Below, piece by piece: positions 1 to 8,782 of a stretch of 38,764 nt of DNA. The notes beneath the pieces were generated by a model that saw only the letters and a program-made list of their open reading frames with translations, was not told the origin of the DNA and searched no databases. Source of the stretch: an uncultured Alphaproteobacteria bacterium (GTDB lineage Bacteria; Pseudomonadota; Alphaproteobacteria; Pelagibacterales; Pelagibacteraceae). Made by a program: the position numbers and the translations under genes. The stretch lies in the NCBI GenBank assembly GCA_903869725.1, contig CAIQAD010000052.1:1-38764 (forward strand), read 5' to 3'. Numbering within the stretch: position 1 is the first letter of the stretch; each line of letters opens with the position of its first letter.

Positions 1-400
1 ATTTTATTTTTAATTTATTATTAATTTTTAACTTTTGAAGTTGAATCAAACAATTAATTAATTTTTTGTAAATAGCAAATTTATTGGAAGAATTTTTAAT
101 TAATTGATAAAAAGAAATTTTTCCGAGATCCTCTAATAGAGCGAAACCTAAATTAAAATTATGACAAATTATTTTTGGCGCTTTGAAATTATTTAATTTT
201 AAAAATCTACTTACTAAAACATAATTATAAATATTTGACTTTTTTTCTTCATTGGAATAAGCAAGAATATAAGTTTTATTTTTTAAAATTATTCTAAAAT
301 ATTTTCTGAAAGAAGCGTCGCCCTTTATTGGCTTAATTTGGTAATTTTTAAATTTATTTTTCTTTAAAAAAAGATCTATTTTTTTCTGAAAATTACTCAT
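1..400 (-). CDS. amgK: AmgK-like sugar kinase / aminoglycoside phosphotransferase family, N-terminal part (cut by window edge)
   Basis: An open frame of 133 codons starts at ATG 400-398 and runs off the left edge without a stop. Near residues 27-37 it carries GDASFRKYFRI, which matches the start of the COG3178 phosphotransferase family. Around residues 89-92 it has LEDL, in the usual place before the hinge of this kinase fold. In alphaproteobacteria the gene next to tsaE is typically this kinase, known as AmgK where it acts on N-acetylmuramate in cell-wall recycling. The start overlaps the tsaE stop by eight bases (ATGAGTAA), so the two are almost surely co-transcribed. The catalytic loop lies outside the window, so activity cannot be judged and the substrate is inferred from family and position only. 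Confidence 0.75.
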   Translation of the reverse strand, partial: MSNFQKKIDLFLKKNKFKNYQIKPIKGDASFRKYFRIILKNKTYILAYSNEEKKSNIYNYVLVSRFLKLNNFKAPKIICHNFNLGFALLEDLGKISFYQLIKNSSNKFAIYKKLINCLIQLQKLKINNKLKIK

Positions 401-848
401 TTATACTAAAGTTAAACCATTTACCTTTACCATTAATCTTCACAGAACGAATATCTTTATCAACATTATAAATAAAACTTATTTGCAAATATTCAGGTAA
501 TGAATCTATAATTAATTCTGGCCACTCAATAATATTAATAAAGTTTTTTGCTGTATCAAAAAATCCTAAATAATTAATATCTGATTTTTGCTTTAATCGA
601 TAAAAATCATAATGAGCTACTTTAGAATTTTTTCCTAAATCATAATATTGAACAATATTAAAAGTAGGACTCAAAACTTCCTCGGGTTTAATTTTATTTT
701 TTTTTTGCAATGCCCTGACTAGGAATTTACTAAATGTAGTTTTTCCTGATCCTAAAGTGCCTTTAAGTAATAAAAAATCATTATTTTTAAGATTTTTTGA
801 AATAATTTCAGCAAGTTTCCTTGTGGAATCTAATGAATTTAATTCCAT
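393..848 (-). CDS. tsaE: TsaE, ATPase of the tRNA threonylcarbamoyladenosine (t6A37) machinery
   Basis: This 151-residue protein has the usual TsaE length. The Walker A loop GTLGSGKTT sits at residues 30-38, SPTF at 60-63, HYDFYRL at 79-85 and IIEWP at 106-110, which are the family's landmarks. TsaE is the ATPase that works with TsaB and TsaD in the cytoplasm to make t6A at position 37 of ANN-decoding tRNAs. It lies 10 bases after ahcY and overlaps the downstream kinase gene by eight bases, forming one minus-strand run. No internal defect is seen. Confidence 0.95.
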   Translation of the reverse strand: MELNSLDSTRKLAEIISKNLKNNDFLLLKGTLGSGKTTFSKFLVRALQKKNKIKPEEVLSPTFNIVQYYDLGKNSKVAHYDFYRLKQKSDINYLGFFDTAKNFINIIEWPELIIDSLPEYLQISFIYNVDKDIRSVKINGKGKWFNFSINE

Positions 849-858
849 TTACCAAAAA

Positions 859-2148
859 TTAATAACGATAATTATCTGATTTAAAAGGACCGTTGTTCGA
901 AACATTTATGTAGTCCGCTTGTTCTTTGCTTAGTTTTGTCAATTTTGCTCCTACTTTAGCAAGATGCAACATTGCAACTTTTTCGTCTAAATGTTTTGGA
1001 AGTACGTAAACTTCGTTTTTATACTTTCCGTTACTGTTGAATAATTCAATCTGCGCTATAACCTGATTAGTGAATGAAGCACTCATAACAAAACTTGGAT
1101 GACCCGTTCCACAACCTAAATTAACTAATCTACCCTCTGCCAGCAAAATAATTCTTTTTTTACTTGGAAATTCGATTTCATGAACCTGCGGTTTGATTTC
1201 ATTCCATTTATAATTTTTTAAAGCACTAACCTGAATTTCATTATCAAAATGTCCAATATTGCAAAGAATTGATCGATCTTTCATTTTTCTCATATGTTCA
1301 ATAGTAACAATATCTTTATTACCTGTGGCAGTTACGACAATATCGGCTAAGTGAATAGCTTCATCCATAAGAACAACTTCATATCCTTCCATTGCGGCCT
1401 GAAGCGCACATATTGGGTCAGACTCTGTTATCATAACTCTCGCTCCACTTTGTCTTAACGAAGCTGCGCTTCCTTTACCAACATCACCAAAGCCAGCTAC
1501 AATTGCAATCTTTCCTGACATCATCAAATCAGTCGCACGTCTTATTGCATCTACCAAACTTTCTCGACATCCATATAAATTATCAAATTTAGATTTAGTA
1601 ACAGAATCATTTACATTAATTGCAGGAATTAATAATTTTTTCTCACTTTGAAGTTTTTTTAAAGATTTAACTCCAGTTGTAGTTTCTTCTGAAACGCCTT
1701 TTACATTTTTTAATAAATCTTTATATTTATCATGCATAAGCATGGTTAGATCGCCCCCGTCATCTAATAAAAGATTAGGAGTCCAACTTTTTTTTCCATT
1801 AATAGTTTGATCGATACACCACCAATATTCCTCTTCTGTTTCACCTTTCCATGCAAATACTGGTATATTCTTTTTTGCAATTGCAGCAGCTGCATGATCT
1901 TGTGTTGAAAAAATATTACAAGAAGACCATCTAACCTCTGCCCCAAGAGTTACTAATGTTTCAATAAGAACAGCTGTTTGAATTGTCATGTGCAGACAGC
2001 CAATAATTTTCGCACCCTTTAGTGGTTTTTTTGAATTATATTCTTCTCTAATAGCCATTAATCCAGGCATTTCAGTTTCTGCTAGGGATATTTCTTTATT
2101 GCCGAAATCAGCCAAAGTTAAATCTTTTACTTTAAAATCTTGGAACAT
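859..2148 (-). CDS. ahcY: S-adenosylhomocysteine hydrolase
   Basis: AhcY reversibly splits S-adenosylhomocysteine into adenosine and homocysteine, removing the inhibitory by-product of SAM-dependent methylation. The 429-residue protein carries HMTIQTAVL at residues 53-61, [10 protein letters not shown] at 81-90, the DDGGD element at 129-133, and the NAD-binding loop GFGDVGKG at 219-226. It ends in the typical DNYRY tail, where the last Lys-x-x-x-Tyr region closes the NAD site. The start at ATG 2148 gives the expected [10 protein letters not shown] beginning. It lies 53 bases after chvG and 10 bases before tsaE. In larger alphaproteobacterial genomes PTS and hprK genes commonly lie between chvG and ahcY; here they are absent. 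Confidence 0.98.
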   Translation of the reverse strand: MFQDFKVKDLTLADFGNKEISLAETEMPGLMAIREEYNSKKPLKGAKIIGCLHMTIQTAVLIETLVTLGAEVRWSSCNIFSTQDHAAAAIAKKNIPVFAWKGETEEEYWWCIDQTINGKKSWTPNLLLDDGGDLTMLMHDKYKDLLKNVKGVSEETTTGVKSLKKLQSEKKLLIPAINVNDSVTKSKFDNLYGCRESLVDAIRRATDLMMSGKIAIVAGFGDVGKGSAASLRQSGARVMITESDPICALQAAMEGYEVVLMDEAIHLADIVVTATGNKDIVTIEHMRKMKDRSILCNIGHFDNEIQVSALKNYKWNEIKPQVHEIEFPSKKRIILLAEGRLVNLGCGTGHPSFVMSASFTNQVIAQIELFNSNGKYKNEVYVLPKHLDEKVAMLHLAKVGAKLTKLSKEQADYINVSNNGPFKSDNYRY

Positions 2149-2201
2149 TTAAAATCTTAATTAACAATAAAAGCTTATGATATCAAATTGATTTAATTTT
2201 A

Positions 2202-3743
2202 TTAAGCGATGGGGAGATCAATCTCAATTACTGCGCCTTTTTTCTTAGAGTTTCTTAAATTATAAGCTTTGATTTTGCCTTTATGTGCATCAACAATATT
2301 TTTTACTATATTTAGTCCAAGTCCTGAGTGCTGACCAAACATTTCTTTAGGTCTATTACTGTAAAATCTATCGAAAATTTTATTAATGTCATTTTCATTA
2401 AATCCAGGACCTTCATCAATAAAAACAATTTTTACTATTTTTTTTAATTTTTCAACTTTAATTTCTATAGTTCCATTATCCGGAGTAAAAGAAATTGAAT
2501 TTTCAATAATATTTGAAAATACCTGTTTCATTCTATTTTGAAACCCAAGAACAAAAGTTTTATTTTTGTTTGGATTATTAATGTTAATTTTAATATTTTT
2601 ATTAGTGTTAGCGTACATTTTTAATAATTCATCTTTTGCAATTGTTAAAAGTTCTACAATATCAAATTTTATTAATTGTAATTTCGTTTCAGAAGCTTCG
2701 TCTTTTAACATTTGCGAATAATCTGAAATTAATCTCTCAATTCTAAAAACATCGTGATTTAAGATATCCATCAATTTACTTTTCTTTTCTAAATCATTTG
2801 TAGTTGGTAACAGTTCTGACGCCGCTTTAAGTGATGTTAATGGATTTCTAATTTCATGTGTAAGATCGGAAGCAAATCTTTCTGCAAATTCTATTCTTTT
2901 GTAAAGATTATCTGTCATTGCAGATAATGATCTGGATAAATTTCCGATTTCATCTGCTCTTAAATTAATTTTATTTATCATCTTAGTATCGGGATTGTCT
3001 TCACTTGCGCTAGAAGTAAATCTACCTAATGCTCTTATTGGACGAAGAATATTGAAACTTAAATAAAGTGAAAAAATTAATATAATAATCGCAACACTTA
3101 TAGCTGTTCTAATTACAAAGTACCTTCTCTCTTGAACAGCTATTTCTATGTCGTTGGCTTCTTCCGATATGACGATGTAACCCTTTTCTTTATTATTAAA
3201 AGACAGACCAGCTAACGTAAAAACTGTAAAGTTTCCGTTAATTTTTCTTGTATAGGTAGTTACGTGTTTAAAAGAAGCTTCTTCTAAATACTTTCTAGTT
3301 AATCCTCCAATAACTTGCTCTTGCTTTGAATTTTTAAGTGAGCTTGATTCTAAAGTTTCGTTATCCGTTTCATCTATTTTTTTTTCTCTAACTGGTGGCA
3401 CGGTAAAAAAAGGATTATTGTTTAGATCTAGTGAATGAGTATCAATAATAATATCTTTATTTAAATTATAGATTCTTATTTGATTTATATTAGGCAATAG
3501 TGATTTGTAGCGAATAAGAAAACGCCTTAGATTATCTTTCTCATACGGAATATTTTGTAATTCCATATTCAACTCAATATTACTTATAAGTTTGGCGTGT
3601 TCATTTTTTTTATTATTTATAAGCTCAGGTTCAATTGATCTTAAAAAAAAATAAGTAGCAGTTACTAGAAACAAATAAAAACTTATAACTATAAATAAAA
3701 ATCTTGTTAATAAAGATCTAGAAGTAAATATATTAGATTCCAT
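2202..3743 (-). CDS. chvG: ChvG-like membrane sensor histidine kinase
   Basis: This kinase partners the response regulator encoded just upstream. A first membrane helix lies near residues 13-35 and a second near 212-233, enclosing a periplasmic sensor of about 175 residues. A HAMP segment follows, then the H box ASDLTHEIRNPLTSL with the phosphoacceptor His near 296, an N box NIIENS, DEGPGF and GLGLNIV. The family (ChvG/ExoS/BvrS) senses envelope or acid stress in alphaproteobacteria. An in-frame TTG exists one codon earlier at 3746, but ATG 3743 overlaps the regulator stop by one base (TGATG) and is preferred. No hprK follows it, unlike many relatives. The signal sensed here is unknown. Confidence 0.88.
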   Translation of the reverse strand: MESNIFTSRSLLTRFLFIVISFYLFLVTATYFFLRSIEPELINNKKNEHAKLISNIELNMELQNIPYEKDNLRRFLIRYKSLLPNINQIRIYNLNKDIIIDTHSLDLNNNPFFTVPPVREKKIDETDNETLESSSLKNSKQEQVIGGLTRKYLEEASFKHVTTYTRKINGNFTVFTLAGLSFNNKEKGYIVISEEANDIEIAVQERRYFVIRTAISVAIIILIFSLYLSFNILRPIRALGRFTSSASEDNPDTKMINKINLRADEIGNLSRSLSAMTDNLYKRIEFAERFASDLTHEIRNPLTSLKAASELLPTTNDLEKKSKLMDILNHDVFRIERLISDYSQMLKDEASETKLQLIKFDIVELLTIAKDELLKMYANTNKNIKININNPNKNKTFVLGFQNRMKQVFSNIIENSISFTPDNGTIEIKVEKLKKIVKIVFIDEGPGFNENDINKIFDRFYSNRPKEMFGQHSGLGLNIVKNIVDAHKGKIKAYNLRNSKKKGAVIEIDLPIA

Positions 3744-4441
3744 CAACTAACGTTCCAACGATAACCGCTTCCATATCTTGTTTCAATAGCAGAAAATTTT
3801 GGATCAACTTTTATAAATTTTTTTCTAATTCTTTTAATATGACTATCAATTGTTCTGTCTTCAATATCGTTTTCTTGTTTATAAGCAATATTCATTAAAT
3901 ACGCTCTTTCTTTGATTACACCTGGTCTTTTAGCAAGTTCGTATATTATTTTAAATTCTGTTGTCGTTAATTTTTCTGGCAATGATTTTCCTCCCCACAA
4001 ACATTCTAGTTGTTCAAAATCTAATGTTAGTTTTCCAACAGTTAAAATATTTTTTGGCTGAATAGCCTTTACTTCTAATTTTCTAAATTGAACTTTAACT
4101 CTTTCAATTAAAACTTTAATAGAAAATCCCCCTGATTTTTTAACATAATCATCAGCTCCAAGTTTAAGTCCTAATAGTTCGTCTACTTCTTCATCTTTAG
4201 AAGTTAATAAAATAACTGGAATGCTAGTTTTTTTTCTTAATTTTTCTAAAAGTTCTTCGCCATTCATTTTGGGCATTTTCAAATCAATTATAGCAAGGTC
4301 CGGCGGATTTCGAGTCATTCCAATGTATCCACTTTCTCCATCTAAATAAGTATGGACTTGAAAACCTTCATTTTCTAAAGCCATAGAAACACTTGTTAAA
4401 ATATTTCTGTCATCATCTACTAAAGCAATAATTTTACTCAT
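3743..4441 (-). CDS. chvI: ChvI-like OmpR-family response regulator
   Basis: The 232-residue protein has a receiver domain with the acidic pair Asp9-Asp10, the phosphoacceptor Asp53 in IIDLKMPKMNG, Thr80 and Lys101. A C-terminal winged helix of the OmpR/PhoB type covers about residues 130-232 and ends in IETRYGSGYRW, the typical wing. It is translationally coupled to the kinase by a one-base stop-start overlap, so the two form a functional pair. In alphaproteobacteria ChvI controls envelope and symbiosis or stress genes; the targets in this reduced genome cannot be read from the window. It is 38 bases from the polA stop, on the same strand. Confidence 0.9.
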   Translation of the reverse strand: MSKIIALVDDDRNILTSVSMALENEGFQVHTYLDGESGYIGMTRNPPDLAIIDLKMPKMNGEELLEKLRKKTSIPVILLTSKDEEVDELLGLKLGADDYVKKSGGFSIKVLIERVKVQFRKLEVKAIQPKNILTVGKLTLDFEQLECLWGGKSLPEKLTTTEFKIIYELAKRPGVIKERAYLMNIAYKQENDIEDRTIDSHIKRIRKKFIKVDPKFSAIETRYGSGYRWNVS

Positions 4442-4479
4442 AAAATTATTTTATAATATTATTAGTATAATCAAAAGTT

Positions 4480-7284
4480 CTAATGTGCCGCAGTCCAGTT
4501 TATTCCTTCTTGCACATCTACAGTTAAAGGAACGGAAAATTTGTACTCTGGCTCAGAAGCCTTAGACATTATTTCAGCAATATTTTTTTTCAATTCTTGA
4601 ATATTTTCTTTGCTCGACTCAAACACAAGTTCATCGTGAATTTGTAAAAGCATTTGACAGTTAAAATCTTTATCTAAAATTTTTTTGTCAATTTTTAACA
4701 TAGCAAATCTTAAAAGATCTGCTGCTGTGCCTTGTATAGGTGCATTAATTGCCGCTCTTTCTTGAAAAGTTCTTAAAGTATGATTTTTGTCATTAATATT
4801 AGAAAAATTACATTTTCTGCCAAACACTGTTTTTACATATCCAAATTTTCTACAACTTTTTAACGTTTCATTCATATAATCTTTTATCTCTGGAAATTTT
4901 TTAAAATACGATTTTAAAAAAGATTCAGCTTCATTATTTGAAACTGAAATTTGCTTAGCGAGACCATAAGATGAAATACCATAAATAATTCCAAAATTAA
5001 TTGTTTTAGCTTTTCTTCGCATATCTTCATCTACTTTATTTTGCTCTACATCAAATATTTGCGCTGCAGTAATATTGTGAATATCTTCAGAATTTAAAAA
5101 TGCTTTTTTCAATTCTTTAACATCGGCAATATGAGCAAGAATTCTCATTTCAACTTGACTATAATCTGCAGATATTAGGTAACTATTTTTTTCAGCAATA
5201 AAAGCCGCTCTAATTTCTTTGCCTTCTAATGATTTAATTGGAATATTTTGTATATTTGGATCGCTAGACGCAAGTCTTCCAGTAGTAGTTGCTGCTAATA
5301 AAAAAGAAGTGTGGATTCTTTTTGTTTTGCTATCGATAAATTCTTGCAAACTATCCGTGTAGGTACTTTTTAATTTAGATTTTTGTCTCCAATCTAATAC
5401 GAGTTTTGGAAATTCATATCCTTGGAGGGCTAAATCTTCTAAAATATTTACATTTGTTGCCAAATTACCTTTTTTAGTTTTTTTAGTTCCAGCTATTTTT
5501 AATTTTTTATATAAAATATCCCCTAATTGTTTAGGAGAACCAATATTAAATTCTTCTTCTGCAATGCTATAAATTTTTTTTTCTAAAATTTTTAATTCTT
5601 TTTCGAATTTTAAGGATAATTGTTTTAGAATTTTTTCATCAATTTTTATTCCGTTTTCTTCCATTTTTGACAGAACTTTAACCATTGGTTTTTCTAAATT
5701 TTCATAGACTGAGAGAACTTCTTCTTTAAAAAGTCTTTGATTAAAGAGGTTATAAAGTCTTAAAGTAACGTCTGCGTCTTCGGCTGCATATTCAGTAGCT
5801 TTATCAATAAAAACCTTATCAAAGGTAACTTGAGATTTTCCAATTCCAGCTACATCTTTATAAGTGATGGTTTTATGTTGTAAGTGTATTTCAGACAATA
5901 AGTCCATTCCATGCCTATTAACACCAGCATCCAGAGCATAGGACATGAGCATCGTATCCTCAATAGAATTTAATTCTACTCCATATTTCTTTAATATTCT
6001 GTAATCATATTTAATATTATGACCAATTTTCTTAATACTTTTATCTTCCAAATATATTTTTATTTTTTTAATAACCTGATCAATATTCAATTGAAGTTTC
6101 GTTTGTGTGTCTTCAGAATTTGAGTGTTTTAATGGAATATAAAAAGCATTTCCTTCAGAAACACATAAAGAAACTCCAACTAAATCAGCCTGTAAAATGT
6201 TTAAAGAATTTGTTTCAACATCTACTACCATTAAACCCTTTTTTTCAGCTTCTTTTAAAACCATATCTAATTCTGACATTTTAAATATTGTTTTATAATT
6301 ATTTCTAGAAACTTCCGAAGTTTTAATAAAAGAATTTTCTTCAAACTTTTCTTCTTTTATCTGAGAATTAACATCATGTGTTTTTTCACTATGATTCTTT
6401 TCTATACGTTCAAGCAATCTTGAAAATTCCATTTTTTTTAAAAATGGAATAATTTTTTTTAAATCTATTTCTTTAAGTTTAAAATCATTAATACTTTCAA
6501 CGATAGGAACATTATCTTTTAATGTTACAAGTTTTTTACTTATAATTGCATTTTCTTTATTATCAATTATTGTCTGCCTTCTTTTTGGCTGTTTAATCTT
6601 TTCTACATTTTTAATTAAATTTTCTACTGAACCAAATTCATTTATTAACTCTGCTGCCGTTTTAACTCCAATACTTGGAACTCCAGGAATATTATCCGAA
6701 CTATCACCTGCTAAAGATTGTACCTCTATGACCTTATCAGGAGTTACACCAAATTTTTCTTTTACTTCTTCTATGCCAATATCTTTATTTTTCATTGAAT
6801 CGAACAATGTTGTTTCGTTATCTATGAGTTGCATTAAATCTTTGTCAGAGGATATAATTTTAACTTTGAGACCTTGTTTCAAAGCTTCTTTTTTATAAGT
6901 TGCTATTAAATCGTCTGCCTCATAATTTTCCAGTTCAATACTTGGTAAATTAAAAGCTCTAACCGCCTCTCTAATAAAACTAAACTGAGGTATTAAATCT
7001 TCAGGTGTCTCGGAACGATTTGCTTTGTACTCGGGATAAATGTCATTTCTAAAATTTTTTCTAGCACTATCAAAAATAACAGCCATATGAGTGGGTCTTT
7101 CCGTGTGACTTTTAGAGCGTGATTCTTCTAAAAATTTATAAAGCATATTACAAAATCCACTCACCGCCCCTACAGGCATACCGTCACTTTTTCTTGTTAA
7201 TGGAGGCAAAGCGTAGAAAGCCCTGAAGATATAGCCAGAACCATCAATTAAATAAATTAATTCTTTTTTTTTAGGATTGGTCAT
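4480..7284 (-). CDS. polA: DNA polymerase I (full length, with both exonuclease domains)
   Basis: PolA fills gaps and removes RNA primers in repair and lagging-strand synthesis. The 934-residue protein has all three domains. The 5'-3' nuclease includes YEADDLIATY and GDSSDNIPGVPSIGVKTA. The proofreading 3'-5' exonuclease has its acidic residues in place: VVDVETNSL, GHNIKYDYR and YAAEDADVT. The polymerase has motif A SADYSQVEMRIL, motif B RRKAKTINFGIIYG and motif C LLQIHDELVFE. Many reduced genomes lose proofreading residues in PolA; this one keeps them. It is divergent from the ABC ATPase gene, with 48 bases between the two starts. Confidence 0.98.
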   Translation of the reverse strand: MTNPKKKELIYLIDGSGYIFRAFYALPPLTRKSDGMPVGAVSGFCNMLYKFLEESRSKSHTERPTHMAVIFDSARKNFRNDIYPEYKANRSETPEDLIPQFSFIREAVRAFNLPSIELENYEADDLIATYKKEALKQGLKVKIISSDKDLMQLIDNETTLFDSMKNKDIGIEEVKEKFGVTPDKVIEVQSLAGDSSDNIPGVPSIGVKTAAELINEFGSVENLIKNVEKIKQPKRRQTIIDNKENAIISKKLVTLKDNVPIVESINDFKLKEIDLKKIIPFLKKMEFSRLLERIEKNHSEKTHDVNSQIKEEKFEENSFIKTSEVSRNNYKTIFKMSELDMVLKEAEKKGLMVVDVETNSLNILQADLVGVSLCVSEGNAFYIPLKHSNSEDTQTKLQLNIDQVIKKIKIYLEDKSIKKIGHNIKYDYRILKKYGVELNSIEDTMLMSYALDAGVNRHGMDLLSEIHLQHKTITYKDVAGIGKSQVTFDKVFIDKATEYAAEDADVTLRLYNLFNQRLFKEEVLSVYENLEKPMVKVLSKMEENGIKIDEKILKQLSLKFEKELKILEKKIYSIAEEEFNIGSPKQLGDILYKKLKIAGTKKTKKGNLATNVNILEDLALQGYEFPKLVLDWRQKSKLKSTYTDSLQEFIDSKTKRIHTSFLLAATTTGRLASSDPNIQNIPIKSLEGKEIRAAFIAEKNSYLISADYSQVEMRILAHIADVKELKKAFLNSEDIHNITAAQIFDVEQNKVDEDMRRKAKTINFGIIYGISSYGLAKQISVSNNEAESFLKSYFKKFPEIKDYMNETLKSCRKFGYVKTVFGRKCNFSNINDKNHTLRTFQERAAINAPIQGTAADLLRFAMLKIDKKILDKDFNCQMLLQIHDELVFESSKENIQELKKNIAEIMSKASEPEYKFSVPLTVDVQEGINWTAAH

Positions 7285-7332
7285 TAAATAAATATTATCT
7301 TATAACTGAAAAAATTATATTAGATATTATTC

Positions 7333-8262
7333 ATGCAAAAGTTTCTTGCTTTAAAAACAACTAATCTTTCAAAAGAATATAAAACTAAACAAAATACAAT
7401 CCATGCTTTAAAAGATATTAATTTAGAAGTTAATAAAGGAGAAATATTTGGTCTTTTAGGACCAAATGGCGCTGGCAAATCTACATTTATAAATATTCTT
7501 GCGGGAACAGTTATAAAAACGCACGGAAAAGTAACGGTATGGAATTTTGATTTAGATATCAATCCGAGAGAGGTCAGAAGTTCAATTGGAATAGTTCCTC
7601 AGGAAACTAATCTTGATCCATTTTTTTCACCAAGAAAATTATTAGAAATACAAGCGGGCATGTATGGCATTAAAGCTGCTGAAAGAATTACTGATAAAAT
7701 TTTAGAAATTACAATGCTTAAAGATAAAGCTGATGCTTATGCGAGAAGTCTTTCGGGCGGAATGAAGAGAAGATTGTTAGTTGCAAAAGCTTTAGTGCAT
7801 CGTCCACCGATTCTTATTCTCGATGAACCAACCGCCGGTGTAGATGTAGAACTAAGACAAAACTTGCTGCAAAATATTAAAGAATTAAATGCACAAGGTG
7901 TAACAATTATTCTTACAACTCATTATTTACAAGAAGCTCAAGAACTTTGTGATCGAATTGCAATTATAAATCATGGAAAATTAATAGCGCTAGATAAAAC
8001 AGAAAATTTATTAAATAATATATTTACTAAAAAAATATTATTTAGATTAAAGGCACCAAAAAATATTGGAGAAAAACTTAATTCTGGACTTCCCATCAAC
8101 TATCCTAAACCAGATTTGATTAGTATCACCTACAATAAAAATGAAGCAAAGATAGAAGATATTATTTCTGAAATTAAAACAAAAAATATTGAAATATTAG
8201 ACATTTTAACTGAGGATGCAGACTTGGAAGATGTCTTCCTTAAACTAACCAAAAGTAAATAA
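7333..8262 (+). CDS. ABC-2-type transporter ATP-binding protein (no permease beside it)
   Basis: The 309-residue protein is a classic ABC ATPase: Walker A GPNGAGKST at residues 43-51, signature LSGGM at 140-144, Walker B LILDEP at 161-166 and the switch His197 in TTHYLQEA. The region after residue 225 resembles the C-terminal extension of the CcmA/YadG-type ATPases, which pair with ABC-2 membrane proteins in export. No ABC-2 permease is found on either side: a non-coding region of 520 bases follows, then the polyamine operon. The partner must be encoded elsewhere or be missing. The substrate is unknown. ATG 7333 gives a normal N-terminus. Confidence 0.9.
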   Translation: MQKFLALKTTNLSKEYKTKQNTIHALKDINLEVNKGEIFGLLGPNGAGKSTFINILAGTVIKTHGKVTVWNFDLDINPREVRSSIGIVPQETNLDPFFSPRKLLEIQAGMYGIKAAERITDKILEITMLKDKADAYARSLSGGMKRRLLVAKALVHRPPILILDEPTAGVDVELRQNLLQNIKELNAQGVTIILTTHYLQEAQELCDRIAIINHGKLIALDKTENLLNNIFTKKILFRLKAPKNIGEKLNSGLPINYPKPDLISITYNKNEAKIEDIISEIKTKNIEILDILTEDADLEDVFLKLTKSK

Positions 8263-8295
8263 TTGGCTTAATCAAAAACTGCCTATCTTTAGGTT

Positions 8296-8343
8296 TTAAA
8301 ATGATTGATTATTTACTAAAATCGAATCATTTTAATATTTTTT
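8296..8343 (+). terminator. Possible intrinsic terminator of the ABC ATPase gene
   Basis: A perfect 11-base-pair inverted repeat (TTAAAATGATT at 8296-8306 with AATCATTTTAA at 8325-8335) is followed by six T at 8338-8343. It begins 34 bases after the ATPase stop. The stem holds only one G:C pair and the loop is 18 bases, so it would be weak. Confidence 0.4.
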
Positions 8344-8344
8344 C

Positions 8345-8675
8345 TTTGTGTAACATCTAAGACACAAAATATGCTTTCAGACCCAGCTTAAATTAACTAA
8401 ATCTAAGGCCAAACTCAAAACTTACTCTCAATGACCTGTCATCTCCCAAGTTCAATCCAAAATAATTAAAAATTAAAAAAAGATAAGCACAGAACTTAAA
8501 ACGTAATTATTCTTTATTTTTCAATGCTTTTTAGCATAAAGTTCTTAAAGCTTTTCCTTACAATTGGCGTCTACAGGAAATCTTAGCTCTCAAAGCACAA
8601 AATTTTACACTCGAAGACCTAAATTTCAAAAAAAATTCCATTGAAGGTTTCAGAGTAAAAATTTTGCTTAAGGGG
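8345..8675 (+). ncRNA. Candidate structured RNA leader of the ornithine decarboxylase operon (possibly speF-type)
   Basis: Read directly from the sequence: a 7-bp stem TTTGTGT/ACACAAA (8345-8368); hairpin ATGCT-TTTT-AGCAT (8524-8537); an arm pairing 8549-8558 with 8575-8588 (AGCT plus TTTCCT against AGGAAA plus AGCT, with a TCTT bulge); and a long imperfect hairpin, 8588-8675. The last pairs CAAAATTTT (8598-8606) with AAAATTTTG (8658-8666), ACTC (8609-8612) with GAGT (8653-8656), AGACCT (8615-8620) with AGGTTT (8645-8650) including one G-U pair, and TCAA (8626-8629) with TTGA (8641-8644); CTC at 8589-8591 can reach the GGGG at 8672-8675. I recall that alphaproteobacterial ornithine decarboxylase genes carry a conserved leader called the speF motif; whether this is that motif is not verified. 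Ends are approximate. Confidence 0.5.
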
Positions 8676-8681
8676 AAATAA

Positions 8682-8699
8682 ATGCTTTACATAAATTAA
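8682..8699 (+). CDS. Possible five-residue leader peptide (MLYIN)
   Basis: ATG 8682 opens a five-codon frame closed by TAA at 8697-8699. A strong Shine-Dalgarno-like AGGGGA (8671-8676) lies five bases before it, better than that of most real genes here. The GGGG is able to pair with the foot of the 8588-8675 hairpin. The frame is not that of the decarboxylase, so it is no N-terminal extension. It could be a regulatory leader peptide or chance. Confidence 0.25.
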   Translation: MLYIN

Positions 8700-8782
8700 T
8701 TTTTATCTTAATTCACGAATTATTAGTTAATAAATAACAATAAATTTATTAAAACTTTTATAACAAAAGGACATAACAAGAA

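Larger units (their letters stand above)
8263..8782 (+). other. Long non-coding region ahead of the polyamine operon
   Basis: This 520-base stretch has no credible gene in any frame, while elsewhere in the window genes abut. It looks less AT-rich than the other gaps and contains at least five inverted repeats: 8296-8335, 8345-8368, 8524-8537, 8549-8588 and 8588-8675. The first is followed by a T run and probably ends the ABC transcript. The rest most likely form the 5' untranslated leader of the ornithine decarboxylase operon. No tRNA cloverleaf was found. A degraded permease gene is an alternative for part of it, but I see no coding signal. Confidence 0.7.

Noticed and set aside
7320-7562. 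An 80-codon minus-strand frame over the start of the ABC ATPase gene
   Set aside because: It is the antisense of a clear Walker A-containing protein; no independent evidence.
8263-8782. A tRNA or a decayed ABC permease in the long gap
   Set aside because: No cloverleaf with T-arm and acceptor stem is seen, and no frame shows hydrophobic permease-like stretches.
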